64,000 nucleotides of DNA, from contig NZ_JALKEV010000004.1 in the NCBI RefSeq assembly GCF_023017105.1, forward strand, positions 124,001 through 188,000. The letters are read 5' to 3'. The DNA comes from Halalkalibacter sp. APA_J-10(15) (lineage in GTDB: Bacteria > Bacillota > Bacilli > Bacillales > Bacillaceae_D). A program made the position numbers and the translations under genes. Positions 8,149 to 16,417 of this stretch are shown in pieces. The notes under the pieces are model-generated. The model searched no databases. It was given only the letters and a program-made list of their open reading frames with translations, and was not told where the DNA came from. Numbering within the stretch: position 1 is the first letter of the stretch; every line of letters starts with the position of its first letter.

Positions 8149-8598
8149 TCACCCCACTGGGGGCGTACAGCACGTTCCAGATTTGGCCATAGCGTCATTA
8201 AGTAGCTTGATGGAACGGATCACCGTTTCTTTTTCAAATTCATTCATGTGGGAGAAAATTTCGTTCAAATACATCTTCATTTGTTCGTCAATGGTTGTCG
8301 CCACATATTTCCCCTCTGTCGTCAAGGAAAGTATTGATACTCTGCGGTCAGCTGGATCGGGCGTTTTCTGCACCAAGTTCATCTTAATTAAGGATTGAAT
8401 CTGTCTACTGAACGTGGTTATATCCGTTCCCAAAGCTTCGGCTACCTGCTGAATCGACGGGTGATGCTGTCGGTCGATTTCATAAAGAATATGGCTTTGA
8501 ATTAACGAAATATCAGTACCACCGACCGAACAGCAATTTTTATCAAGAAAGCCGAATCGGCGCGTCATGATTTGAAATAGTTCGCGAACATTTTCCAT
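8149..8598 (-). CDS. MarR family regulator with two vicinal cysteine pairs, putative arsenical sensor
   Basis: 149 residues from ATG 8598 (AGGTG ribosome site; an in-frame GTG at 8607 is less likely). The winged helix is visible in VAEALGTDITTFSRQIQSLI followed by the wing KTPDPADRRVSILSLT. Unusual for MarR, it has C22-C23 in KNCCSVGG near the N terminus and C143-C144 in GTCCTPPVG at the extreme C terminus. Vicinal thiols are the classic ligand for trivalent arsenicals, and in a MarR dimer the two pairs could lie near each other. It heads the cluster, and three similar palindromes precede it, the MFS gene and the ArsO-like gene. It probably replaces ArsR as the repressor (inference). Confidence 0.85.
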   Translation of the reverse strand: MENVRELFQIMTRRFGFLDKNCCSVGGTDISLIQSHILYEIDRQHHPSIQQVAEALGTDITTFSRQIQSLIKMNLVQKTPDPADRRVSILSLTTEGKYVATTIDEQMKMYLNEIFSHMNEFEKETVIRSIKLLNDAMAKSGTCCTPPVG

Positions 8599-8621
8599 TC
8601 TTATCACCTACCTCACTTTTA

Positions 8622-8656
8622 ATTATATAGCATTTATTTGCAATTTGCAAGTATAA
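8622..8656 (-). promoter_or_regulatory. marR promoter with predicted operator copy 3
   Basis: On the minus strand TTGCAA (plus 8645-8650) and TATAAT (plus 8622-8627) are spaced by 17 bases. The perfect palindrome TTGCAATTTGCAA at 8638-8650 covers the -35 box and the upstream spacer, so a bound regulator would block RNA polymerase; autorepression is expected. The rest of 8657-8862 has no recognisable feature. Confidence 0.7.
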
Positions 8657-8862
8657 ATCTAAAAGAAGCCGTAACTCGTCTTTCATGACAATGATCCCTA
8701 CTCTTTTCTTATTTTGCGTTAGAAAATTTCTCTTCAATCGACTTTTACTTTCCTAAAGAGATCGATTTTCCGATGGATACTTCGCTCATTCACTCGTCTT
8801 TTAATCAATGGATGTATAACTTTACAAAAACAACTCACTCTAACAACAGGAGGTGAATCATT

Positions 8863-9354
8863 ATGTCAAAAAAACAAGAGCAAAGCTTTCTTTTCATCAT
8901 AACAGTCATTTCCATTGTATTCCTTCCTTTTGCCATCATCAAACGTTCTTTTAAGGATTGGATCATTGTATATTTAGTAAGTGTCATCGGTAATTCGTTT
9001 ATCGATCGTTACTTAGTCTCTAAAGGCTACTTAGGTTACAATGTGAGACCGTTTAAAAAGCTGTTCTCCATTCATTTCCCATTTGATTTTATCCACTATC
9101 CATTAATGCTTCTATATTATAACCAGTGGACTCTTCACAACAAGCCTTTTATTAGTATCTTAAAGCTGTTTCCTTTTATCATCCCTCTAGTTATTGTCGA
9201 GACGTGGGCTGCTAAGAAATCGCACTTAATTAATTGGAAAAAAGGTTGGACCTGGTACCATTCTTTATGCAGTTTAGCTATTAAATTCCTTCTTTGTCGA
9301 AGCATCATTGCTACAATTCGTGTTGTAAACAACGGATCAGTATCGGTTAAATAA
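8863..9354 (+). CDS. CBO0543 family membrane protein
   Basis: 163 residues with about five membrane segments and the C-terminal pattern VIVETWAAKKSHLINWKKGWTWYHSL seen, in shortened form, across the CBO0543 group of Bacillus and Clostridium membrane proteins. No function is established. AGGAGGTG precedes the ATG; a terminator follows immediately. It is divergent from the MarR cluster but lies inside the same repeat-bracketed segment. Confidence 0.75.
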   Translation: MSKKQEQSFLFIITVISIVFLPFAIIKRSFKDWIIVYLVSVIGNSFIDRYLVSKGYLGYNVRPFKKLFSIHFPFDFIHYPLMLLYYNQWTLHNKPFISILKLFPFIIPLVIVETWAAKKSHLINWKKGWTWYHSLCSLAIKFLLCRSIIATIRVVNNGSVSVK

Positions 9355-9360
9355 TACAAG

Positions 9361-9397
9361 AAAAGGGAGTGCCTTTAAACCTCATACACTCCCTTTT
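9361..9397 (+). terminator. Intrinsic terminator of CBO0543 gene
   Basis: Stem AAAAGGGAGTG pairs perfectly with CACTCCCTTTT (11 bp), 6 bases after the stop codon. Confidence 0.8.
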
Positions 9398-9509
9398 ACA
9401 CCTACTTTAATCGAGAGCACTATAAAAAGTTAACTATTAAACCTTTTAATGCTCTCACCTTTTGTTTTATCAATGACGAACAAGAATACATACAAAGCAA
9501 CTGCTCTGA

Positions 9510-9680
9510 GGCCACTGAAAAAGTTTGGTTTTAACTTTTTCAGTGGCTTTGAAGTAATGTGCGTAGCCGTTGCCCGATTTTGAAAGCCTTGCAATGAGTG
9601 GGTTTCTCATAGCAAGGCGCGCAACGAGCGGAGCCATTACTCTTCCTTGAGTTACTAGAAAGGACTTTTTCAGTGACCTC
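9510..9680 (+). repeat. Structured intergenic repeat, copy 2 (MITE-like, with inverted ends)
   Basis: Left hairpin GCCACTGAAAAAGTT with AACTTTTTCAGTGGC, then the 104-bp core 9552-9655 in the same orientation as copy 1, then GGACTTTTTCAGTGACCT at 9662-9679. The outer GGCCACTGAAAAAGT and ACTTTTTCAGTGACC form terminal inverted repeats, as in a non-autonomous mobile element. No transposase is present. The 394-base gap 9355-9748 is otherwise empty. Confidence 0.85.
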
Positions 9681-9748
9681 GCTGCTCTTCCCTTATTATT
9701 TTTCTTATCACCTGTTTGAACTGGCGTATTTATTCCATTTAGATTTAC

Positions 9749-10159
9749 TTAGTTTTCATGAATGTAAAAACCAGAAATTTCTTCATGTTCATTAATAGAT
9801 ACACTAATAATCACATCTTGTCCCTCAAATAATCCTTCTAATATGACAATTGAGTACCCCTCAGCCTCTTCTGTTGACTGATATCTGTGATCAATATACG
9901 CACCTAATTGCAACTCAATCTCTTCCCATGTCTGTGCTAATTCCGCTTCAGAAATTGCTTCACTCATTGTTTCATCAAATTGCTCAGCTGCTTCGTTATA
10001 GCTTCCATCAGCTAATTGCTGAATAAAGGATTCTGCTATTCGCTCTTTCCCTTCCGTACCTTCTGTATTCCCTGTATCGCCTTCTTCATTACTACAACTA
10101 GCTAACATTAACGCGATTAATCCTGCTGCAAAAACAGATACATATTTCTTCATGTTCAT
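9749..10159 (-). CDS. Small lipoprotein with DUF3887-like domain
   Basis: 136 residues. The signal peptide ends in the lipobox LASC (Cys at residue 22), followed by an acidic linker and a compact domain (ESFIQQLADGSYNEAAEQFD) of the DUF3887 type often found N-terminal to alpha/beta hydrolases. It would be anchored to the outer face of the membrane. GGGAGG precedes the ATG. It lies 19 bases downstream of the hydrolase gene, which has the same N-terminal domain, suggesting a partial duplication (inference). Confidence 0.8.
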   Translation of the reverse strand: MNMKKYVSVFAAGLIALMLASCSNEEGDTGNTEGTEGKERIAESFIQQLADGSYNEAAEQFDETMSEAISEAELAQTWEEIELQLGAYIDHRYQSTEEAEGYSIVILEGLFEGQDVIISVSINEHEEISGFYIHEN

Positions 10160-10178
10160 TCTACTTCCTCCCTTTTTC

Positions 10179-11531
10179 TTAATCGGATTGAATCCATACC
10201 CACTGGGCCATATCTTCTATGACTTCGTCAGCTACTATACCTGGTTGCTCATATTCACCGATCGTACCTTGATTGTCACCTCGTGATTCAATAAAAAAAT
10301 GATTTAATTGTGGATAACTTTTAAAAGTAACTTTCTCTCGGCTTTCTAACGCTTCTTGCCATGCCAAGAAGTCAGCTTCATAGGTGACTTGAAAGTCGGT
10401 TTCCCCATGTAGGATCAGTACCGGTTTACTACTGCCTTCTAACAGCTCAACCGGATTATATTTGTCCATATCGAGTAAATAATAAGCTGGGAGCCCAAAC
10501 ACTTGAGTTGATTCAATTTCTTTGAGAGATAAATCATCTAACCTTTGCGCAAGTTCATAATGCTGCTCGACCTCTGTTATTAAAGACTCTCGCTCTGACT
10601 CATCAATCACATCACTATCAAGAAAGGCGATATTTTGATCATAGACAATTTCCCACATTGGACGAGGAGAACCAGCTAAAATCATAATCCCAGCAAAGTA
10701 TCCTCCAGAATCGTCAACTCTCGGAGCTAACATCCCACCTTGACTATGACCGGCCACATAAACATTTGTTGAATCAATCCGTTCATCAGACTTTAAAAGG
10801 TTGCTAGCTCGAACTGCATCTTCCACTGTTTCTTCATGTACGGTAAAATGAGTCATTTCTTCTGGTGTTAATTGATCTCCATATGAATACGTACGCTTAT
10901 CATAGCGTAATACTGCAATTCCACGCTCCGCCAGTCCCCATGCAATGTCTCGAAACGGCTTATATGAGTGAACAGCTGAATCTCGATCGCTCGGTCCTGA
11001 CCCATGCACGAGAACAACTGCAGGTAGAGCTTGATCGATCTCACTTGGCATTGTGAGAACGCCTTCAAGTTCGAATTTCGTACCTTCTCCCACAATCAGT
11101 TCCTCTTCAATAATCGACTTAGGTACCACTGCACTGACCTCTCCACTTGCTCTATGTAAGCCGACCAGCTCCTGCTCCTTATTAAATATCATTCGAACAT
11201 CCACACTCATATTTGTATATTGAATTTCTATTTCTACTACACTATGCTCTCCCCGCTCAGAAGCATCGATTGATGTCAATTGAACATAACGACCTTCTAA
11301 ATCAATTTGCTTCTCCCAATTAGAAATGACACTTGAAAGTGACGTTGATTCTATCCATTCATTAGCACCATATTCATCATAAACAACTTCATATTCTTGC
11401 TTAATAAGTAGCTCAACTATTTCCTTTCCTAAGTCTTCCATCTCACCTTCATCAAACGAAAGAGATATGCAACCTGTAAAAATCATGACAATTAAAAAGA
11501 TCATAATAGATACCAATCCTTGGTTACTCAT
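10179..11531 (-). CDS. Membrane-anchored alpha/beta hydrolase with N-terminal DUF3887 domain
   Basis: 450 residues: signal sequence with lipobox IFTGC near residue 21, a DUF3887-like domain to about residue 120, then an alpha/beta hydrolase. LVHGSGPSDRD is the oxyanion region, GHSQGG carries the nucleophilic serine, GETDFQV the aspartate and QLNHFF the histidine. Such enzymes are esterases or acyl hydrolases on the cell surface; the substrate is unknown. The start is ATG 11531, whose first bases overlap the stop of a 12-codon leader ORF (11559-11524), which brings the ribosome in. Confidence 0.85.
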   Translation of the reverse strand: MSNQGLVSIMIFLIVMIFTGCISLSFDEGEMEDLGKEIVELLIKQEYEVVYDEYGANEWIESTSLSSVISNWEKQIDLEGRYVQLTSIDASERGEHSVVEIEIQYTNMSVDVRMIFNKEQELVGLHRASGEVSAVVPKSIIEEELIVGEGTKFELEGVLTMPSEIDQALPAVVLVHGSGPSDRDSAVHSYKPFRDIAWGLAERGIAVLRYDKRTYSYGDQLTPEEMTHFTVHEETVEDAVRASNLLKSDERIDSTNVYVAGHSQGGMLAPRVDDSGGYFAGIMILAGSPRPMWEIVYDQNIAFLDSDVIDESERESLITEVEQHYELAQRLDDLSLKEIESTQVFGLPAYYLLDMDKYNPVELLEGSSKPVLILHGETDFQVTYEADFLAWQEALESREKVTFKSYPQLNHFFIESRGDNQGTIGEYEQPGIVADEVIEDMAQWVWIQSD

Positions 11532-11559
11532 CACCTTCACCACTTTTTATATTCAACAT
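11524..11559 (-). CDS. Short leader ORF coupled to the hydrolase gene
   Basis: GGAGGGAAAGG followed by ATG and 11 codons (MLNIKSGEGDE) ending in a TAA inside ATGAGTAA, the hydrolase start. The hydrolase has no good ribosome site of its own at 11531, whereas the leader has a strong one, so translational coupling is likely. Confidence 0.5.
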   Translation of the reverse strand: MLNIKSGEGDE

Positions 11560-11736
11560 CCTTTCCCTCCTACTATGCAAAAGGATCACCAATTGTTTGT
11601 CTACCTATTTTTTACGAAAGAAAAGAAAAAAGGTTTCATACAAATCTAATATTCTCAAAAATTCACCTCTTCGCGAATTTCTAATGCAATGATATAATAA
11701 ACAGGAAATTTTATACAACGAGGAGTTTAAACGAAT

Positions 11737-12288
11737 ATGTTACAGGCAACAAAGTTCGCAATTTACATAGCCGCTCTCTTTTTCATTGGATATGCATATG
11801 GATCATTAACAAAAGATACTTTCTTTGATAACTTTTTTATCATGCTGCTTTCTCTTTTCATTTTTATTTTCGTGGTCGAATCCATCTTTTCGTCTATTCA
11901 GAAAAAAACACCCTCAAAAGAAACTAAAGAAGAGGATCCTGAATCATGGAGTGCGATGATGGAAGAAGTGAAAAAAGACTTCGAAAGATCATGGGACCTT
12001 ACATATGAAAATCACAGTCTCCATATCGTTAATAAATATAATAAAGAGCAGTTATTCATTGATGGAAAGCTCGTATCAGAATCGACAAGAGGTCAATGGT
12101 ATTCATGGGGCATCCCATATCAAACGTTAAAAGCAAGCATTGAGGGCACAAACACTCCAATTGCTGTTAAGGTTAAATTAGGTGGCTGGTTCAGCTTAAT
12201 TTGTAAAGTGTATATCAACAAGAAGCTCATTTTTAAACAAAGATTAAAATATGACTTGATAGCTGGTGGATTTAAAGACGAGGAATAA
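11737..12288 (+). CDS. Hypothetical membrane protein
   Basis: 183 residues with two N-terminal membrane segments (about 5-24 and 32-52), a charged linker and a C-terminal soluble beta-rich domain (LHIVNKYNKEQLFIDGKLV, RGQWYSWGI, IAVKVKLGGWFSLICKVYIN). No family was recognised. GAGGAG lies 12 bases before the ATG. It has its own promoter-like TATAATAAA sequence upstream and a strong terminator after it. Confidence 0.7.
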   Translation: MLQATKFAIYIAALFFIGYAYGSLTKDTFFDNFFIMLLSLFIFIFVVESIFSSIQKKTPSKETKEEDPESWSAMMEEVKKDFERSWDLTYENHSLHIVNKYNKEQLFIDGKLVSESTRGQWYSWGIPYQTLKASIEGTNTPIAVKVKLGGWFSLICKVYINKKLIFKQRLKYDLIAGGFKDEE

Positions 12289-12294
12289 GAAAAC

Positions 12295-12338
12295 AAGAGG
12301 GTGGTGCAATGATTAAACTAAACTTGCACCACCCTCTT
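12295..12338. terminator. Bidirectional intrinsic terminator
   Basis: Perfect 15-bp stem AAGAGGGTGGTGCAA with TTGCACCACCCTCTT between two convergent genes, within 20 bases of both stop codons. Confidence 0.85.
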
Positions 12339-12355
12339 ATCAATTCATCCTATTG

Positions 12356-15300
12356 TTATAGCGCACTAATTTCAACCTCATTTGGACGATAAACGGCTGT
12401 TATTTCCCCATTTAAATTCGTGGCAAATAAAACCGAACGATCACTTTCAAGCGTAAATTGATAAGAAATCCCAGTCTCTGGATCCTCCACTTGCACCTCT
12501 ACATCATGGGCTTCCTCCGACACAAATACAAATAAATTCCCTCGAGCAAATGTCAACTTTCGTCCATATACGCCTAAATAGTTGCTTCCCTTTTCCCAGT
12601 GCAAATCCTTCGTAACATTAGCATCATCCAGTACTTTTTCATAAAGAGCTCGAAGTGAATCATCTCGATTATTTAATTCAATTGGTAATGGGCACCATAC
12701 AAATGTTCCTTTTCCCATTTCCTGTGTACGGAGCTGCGTAGCTCGGCTTTTTGATTTCTGTTCATCCACTCCAATCTCTGTTTCAAGCTCGGCTAAACGG
12801 TTTTTGCCAAACGTAACAGATAACTGCTGGTCAGTTAAGAAGGATACGGGATATATTTCCCCATCAACCTCTAACCTTTCCTCTCGTATTATATTTCTTG
12901 AAATCGTCTTACCAAACATTGTTGTCCGTGGACGATGACGCCAATATTCATCTAAGTGAAGAGGACCTGTCCACAAAATCATTCCTCCATATTTTCTAAC
13001 ATGCTCACATAGCTTCTCATAAGCCGCTGTATGGAAATTATGAGCACTTGGTACGATGATTAGTTTTGGAGGATTATCATTTAAAGCATCTAAATGATAT
13101 TCACTAAATGCTCGGAACGGAATACGTAAATCATAGGTTAAGACACGCGTTAATTTTGCGGTTGCTGAGAAGGCAAACTCTCGGTTAGATAGGTCATTCG
13201 AATAAGGGTATATAACTGCAACCTCTTCTAACTTACGGCTACGAAATAGCTCAGAAACCTCTTTTATAAATGAACCAAAGTCATATGAAACATCAGTCTC
13301 TGGCTTCTCTGTTTGATCAGAACGGATCGCACCAATATTCGATTCATTTATATTATCCATATAGTGATTCGTGTTCCATAACCATTGCACAGCTCCAGCC
13401 CCACCAGTCGCAAATCCATAAGCATATTTCCGCTCTAGGATGGACTTCAGCTCTATCTCTGATCGTTTTGAACGGCCATCCGGTCGCTCCACATGCATGA
13501 TCCCCGTTTCTTGAACGACATTTGGCTTTAACGGATCTTTCGTAAAAAGACTGTCCCATACTAAATGATCCATTAACCACCACGAATGAACCGTCGTATA
13601 ATCGACAGCCTCTGCATAAAAGAGTGGAGAAGGTCGTCTCCCTCCAAGTGCTTCATCCTGTCCAACTGTCACTAGCTGTTGCGGAGCAATGGTCTTTATC
13701 GTTTTCGTTAGCTCTCGTGCCCATTGATTGTGCATGTCCATCGAAAATAGCGAGTAATCAAGCCAACGATTTCCTTTTTTCTCTAATTTGTTAGTAGTAC
13801 TAAAGTTTATCTCGTCATACTCGGGTAATTCTACTTCTTCAAAGCTCGTTACTTCATTTGGTGTCATATCCCAATGCTCTTGAAGCTGTTGAATCGTTGA
13901 GTGTCGCTCTCGTAACCAACCCCTAAATGCCTCACGCTCAAAGCGATCACCTGACGTCATAGGTCCTTTAAAAATTCGTTTCTCATCAAACATGGAAGGC
14001 TCATTGATTAAATCCCATTGAATATTAGTCGTTTCCTTATGTCGCATAACAACCGCTGAAATAAAGCGCTTCTGTGCCTCTACACTACGGGGATCTAGAT
14101 ACGGATTCTCCCCTTCCCATCGTTCAGGAGTAAATGAAAAGAAATTAAATGTCACTTCTAGATCATGCTTTTTTGCTGTTAGTATAAACGCATCGATCGC
14201 ACGCATCACTTCTTCATAAGGATGTCCATCGACAAACATCACCTGTCGCCAGCCAGTCCATAATCCTGTACGAATATAATTTATACCTGCCTCCTTCATA
14301 TGGCGCATATCACGATCCCATGTCGCTGCATTAGGTAAGAATAAATATTTCCTCGCCACATCTGACGTCATGTATGTCATACCAACAATAGGAAAGGGCT
14401 TCCCCTCCTTCTCGAAATAATCACGTCCACATGATAGAGGTTCTCCTTTCATTAGCAAATCTTGATCATAACCCCAAATCCCTTGATGTAACGTCCGTCT
14501 TTGCCCATCAGTAGCTTCAAGCTGACACATAAGATCATAATATCCTGGTTCAATTTCAAAAGGAATTGAATGTTGAATATATTGGATTTCGCTACTAGAG
14601 CTGATCTTCACTGCTTCGCTCCATTTATACGTTGTTTTTTCAGACGTTAATTGAAGACGAAACGTCCACTCTTGACCTTGATTTTTCTTTTGAAGCTCCT
14701 GTATTTGGATAAGAAGACGAATTTTCTCACCAGGAAAGTAGCTTGCGTAGTTTGGCTTCACCCATATTTCCGTTACTCCCTTACTCGTAAATTCAGCCCA
14801 TTCAACTAATGCCTCAACCCCACCTTTCTCCCAAAAGGTTGAGGTTACCTCCTGATTCACGAACATCCAACGTCCGCCTGTAAACTCTCCCTTCGTATGC
14901 TCTAGCAATACTGCTGGAGCAGCTACATGACGCCCCTCTTTTGATACCCCTTTTAATAGCGGATAGAAATGTGCATCCATCGGCCCACCAGAGCCATTTT
15001 CATTCGGCACGTCTTTTGTACGAGTAACGTGAAGCTGCATGCTATACGTTGACCTTACGTCAAATAAAGACTCTTTCCCCTGAAACAAATCAAAATCTTC
15101 ATTTGCCACATAATGATTAATTCGATCACCTGCTACTTCTAACGTCTCAAGAATATGAAGCTGCCGATGATAGCCTAGTTGTTCAACCTCTAGTTTCCAT
15201 TCCCCTTCTTCCTCATATACTGGAATTTTGAAAGGAGCACCTCCAAGATATACGAGCCCATTTCCATTATTTAAAAAACGTAAAATCTCTGTCCAACTAT

Positions 15301-15478
15301 TCTTCGGGAAAAAGGCTCCGTGCATATGAATAATACAAGATGCTTCATCCAATGACTGATCCAATGATTGGGCATCAGCAATGATACAACTTTCTCTTAA
15401 TCTCTCAATTATTTCTTTTGAAGGACGCTCCCCTTCATACGGGAACGTCTCATCATAGAAAACAACGACCTTCTCCAT
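12356..15478 (-). CDS. Large intracellular GH-A clan glycoside hydrolase (beta-galactosidase/GH42- or GH5-like)
   Basis: 1040 residues. The first 340 residues are a Rossmann-like and beta-sandwich region; the TIM barrel follows (GMTYMTSDVARKYLFLPN onwards) with acid/base E493 in WDLINEPS and nucleophile E657 in VVQETGI; a GH42M-like domain (KLIIVPSAHNFHTAAYEKL) and a C-terminal beta domain complete it. No signal peptide. GGAGGTG precedes ATG 15478. It is the last gene of a run starting with two ABC permeases, so it probably cleaves the imported oligosaccharide. Substrate not identified; beta-galactosides, xylosides or pectin side chains are all possible. Confidence 0.8.
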   Translation of the reverse strand: MEKVVVFYDETFPYEGERPSKEIIERLRESCIIADAQSLDQSLDEASCIIHMHGAFFPKNSWTEILRFLNNGNGLVYLGGAPFKIPVYEEEGEWKLEVEQLGYHRQLHILETLEVAGDRINHYVANEDFDLFQGKESLFDVRSTYSMQLHVTRTKDVPNENGSGGPMDAHFYPLLKGVSKEGRHVAAPAVLLEHTKGEFTGGRWMFVNQEVTSTFWEKGGVEALVEWAEFTSKGVTEIWVKPNYASYFPGEKIRLLIQIQELQKKNQGQEWTFRLQLTSEKTTYKWSEAVKISSSSEIQYIQHSIPFEIEPGYYDLMCQLEATDGQRRTLHQGIWGYDQDLLMKGEPLSCGRDYFEKEGKPFPIVGMTYMTSDVARKYLFLPNAATWDRDMRHMKEAGINYIRTGLWTGWRQVMFVDGHPYEEVMRAIDAFILTAKKHDLEVTFNFFSFTPERWEGENPYLDPRSVEAQKRFISAVVMRHKETTNIQWDLINEPSMFDEKRIFKGPMTSGDRFEREAFRGWLRERHSTIQQLQEHWDMTPNEVTSFEEVELPEYDEINFSTTNKLEKKGNRWLDYSLFSMDMHNQWARELTKTIKTIAPQQLVTVGQDEALGGRRPSPLFYAEAVDYTTVHSWWLMDHLVWDSLFTKDPLKPNVVQETGIMHVERPDGRSKRSEIELKSILERKYAYGFATGGAGAVQWLWNTNHYMDNINESNIGAIRSDQTEKPETDVSYDFGSFIKEVSELFRSRKLEEVAVIYPYSNDLSNREFAFSATAKLTRVLTYDLRIPFRAFSEYHLDALNDNPPKLIIVPSAHNFHTAAYEKLCEHVRKYGGMILWTGPLHLDEYWRHRPRTTMFGKTISRNIIREERLEVDGEIYPVSFLTDQQLSVTFGKNRLAELETEIGVDEQKSKSRATQLRTQEMGKGTFVWCPLPIELNNRDDSLRALYEKVLDDANVTKDLHWEKGSNYLGVYGRKLTFARGNLFVFVSEEAHDVEVQVEDPETGISYQFTLESDRSVLFATNLNGEITAVYRPNEVEISAL

Positions 15479-15505
15479 ATATAACACCTCCGCTATCAAC
15501 CGTTA

Positions 15506-16402
15506 TTATCCCTTCACTGCACCTTGAGTCATCCCTTGAACAATTTGCTTTTCCATCACAAGATAAAAAATAATTGTCGGAATGAGAACAATCGTTAATG
15601 CGGACATTTGCGCCGTATAATTCGTTCCATACTGTCCAGCAAAGTTCGCCAAACCAAGTGGTAAAGTCCTTAGCTCATCATTATTAATTAAAACGAGCGC
15701 AAAAGAAAACTCATTCCAGTTATTAATAAAATTCAAAATAATCGCTGTTGCTAAAGCTGGCCTTGTCATCGGCAAAATAATCGACCAAAATACTCTTAAT
15801 ACGCCACATCCATCCATAATAGCCGATTCCTCAATTTCCTTAGGAAATGAGCTCATAAAGCTTGTTAATAAGAAGATCGTAATCGGTAAATTGAAAGCAA
15901 TATATGGAAAGATTAACGCCAAATACGTATCAATAAGTCCAAGTCTCTGCATTAAAATGAACATCGGTACAAGCGTTGCATGAATGGGTACAAGAAGGCC
16001 TAAAACGAAAAAGCCATACAATAATTTCCGCCCTCTAAAATCAAACCTCGCCAAGAAAAAGGAGGCCAAGGCACCTACAAGAATCGTTACGATCACAGCT
16101 ACAATCGAGACAAAAACACTATTAAAGAAATACGTATCAATATTTGCTGTCACCCATGCATCCACATAGTTCGTTAAAATCCATTCATTCGGTAGACCAA
16201 ATGGATTTAACGCAAAATCTTGACCCGTTTTAAAAGAGTTCATGATCATCCATAAAATAGGGTATGAATTAATGAGTGCAAAAACGATTAACACACCATA
16301 TATGAGCACTCGTGATATTCTTTTTTTCGTACGTGCTCCACGGTCGAAATGCTCATTCCGTTTCAATTTTGGTCCCGTACTTTTATTTAGAGTAGGCTCC
16401 AT
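15506..16402 (-). CDS. Carbohydrate ABC transporter permease, MalG type
   Basis: 298 residues, six membrane segments, with the binding-protein-dependent permease signature EESAIMDGCGVLRVFWSIIL (EAA loop) and the C-terminal QIVQGMTQGAVKG typical of MalG/YesQ-like proteins. It forms the membrane pore together with the upstream permease and is energised by an unlinked ATPase such as MsmX, since no ATPase gene is present (established for many Bacillus sugar importers; inference here). Confidence 0.92.
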   Translation of the reverse strand: MEPTLNKSTGPKLKRNEHFDRGARTKKRISRVLIYGVLIVFALINSYPILWMIMNSFKTGQDFALNPFGLPNEWILTNYVDAWVTANIDTYFFNSVFVSIVAVIVTILVGALASFFLARFDFRGRKLLYGFFVLGLLVPIHATLVPMFILMQRLGLIDTYLALIFPYIAFNLPITIFLLTSFMSSFPKEIEESAIMDGCGVLRVFWSIILPMTRPALATAIILNFINNWNEFSFALVLINNDELRTLPLGLANFAGQYGTNYTAQMSALTIVLIPTIIFYLVMEKQIVQGMTQGAVKG

Positions 16403-16417
16403 TTTTTTACCACCTTT

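Noticed and set aside
8543-8737. Minus-strand open frame overlapping the 5' end of marR
   Set aside because: It would cover the predicted marR promoter and operator in a different frame; the MarR frame has clear HTH motifs.
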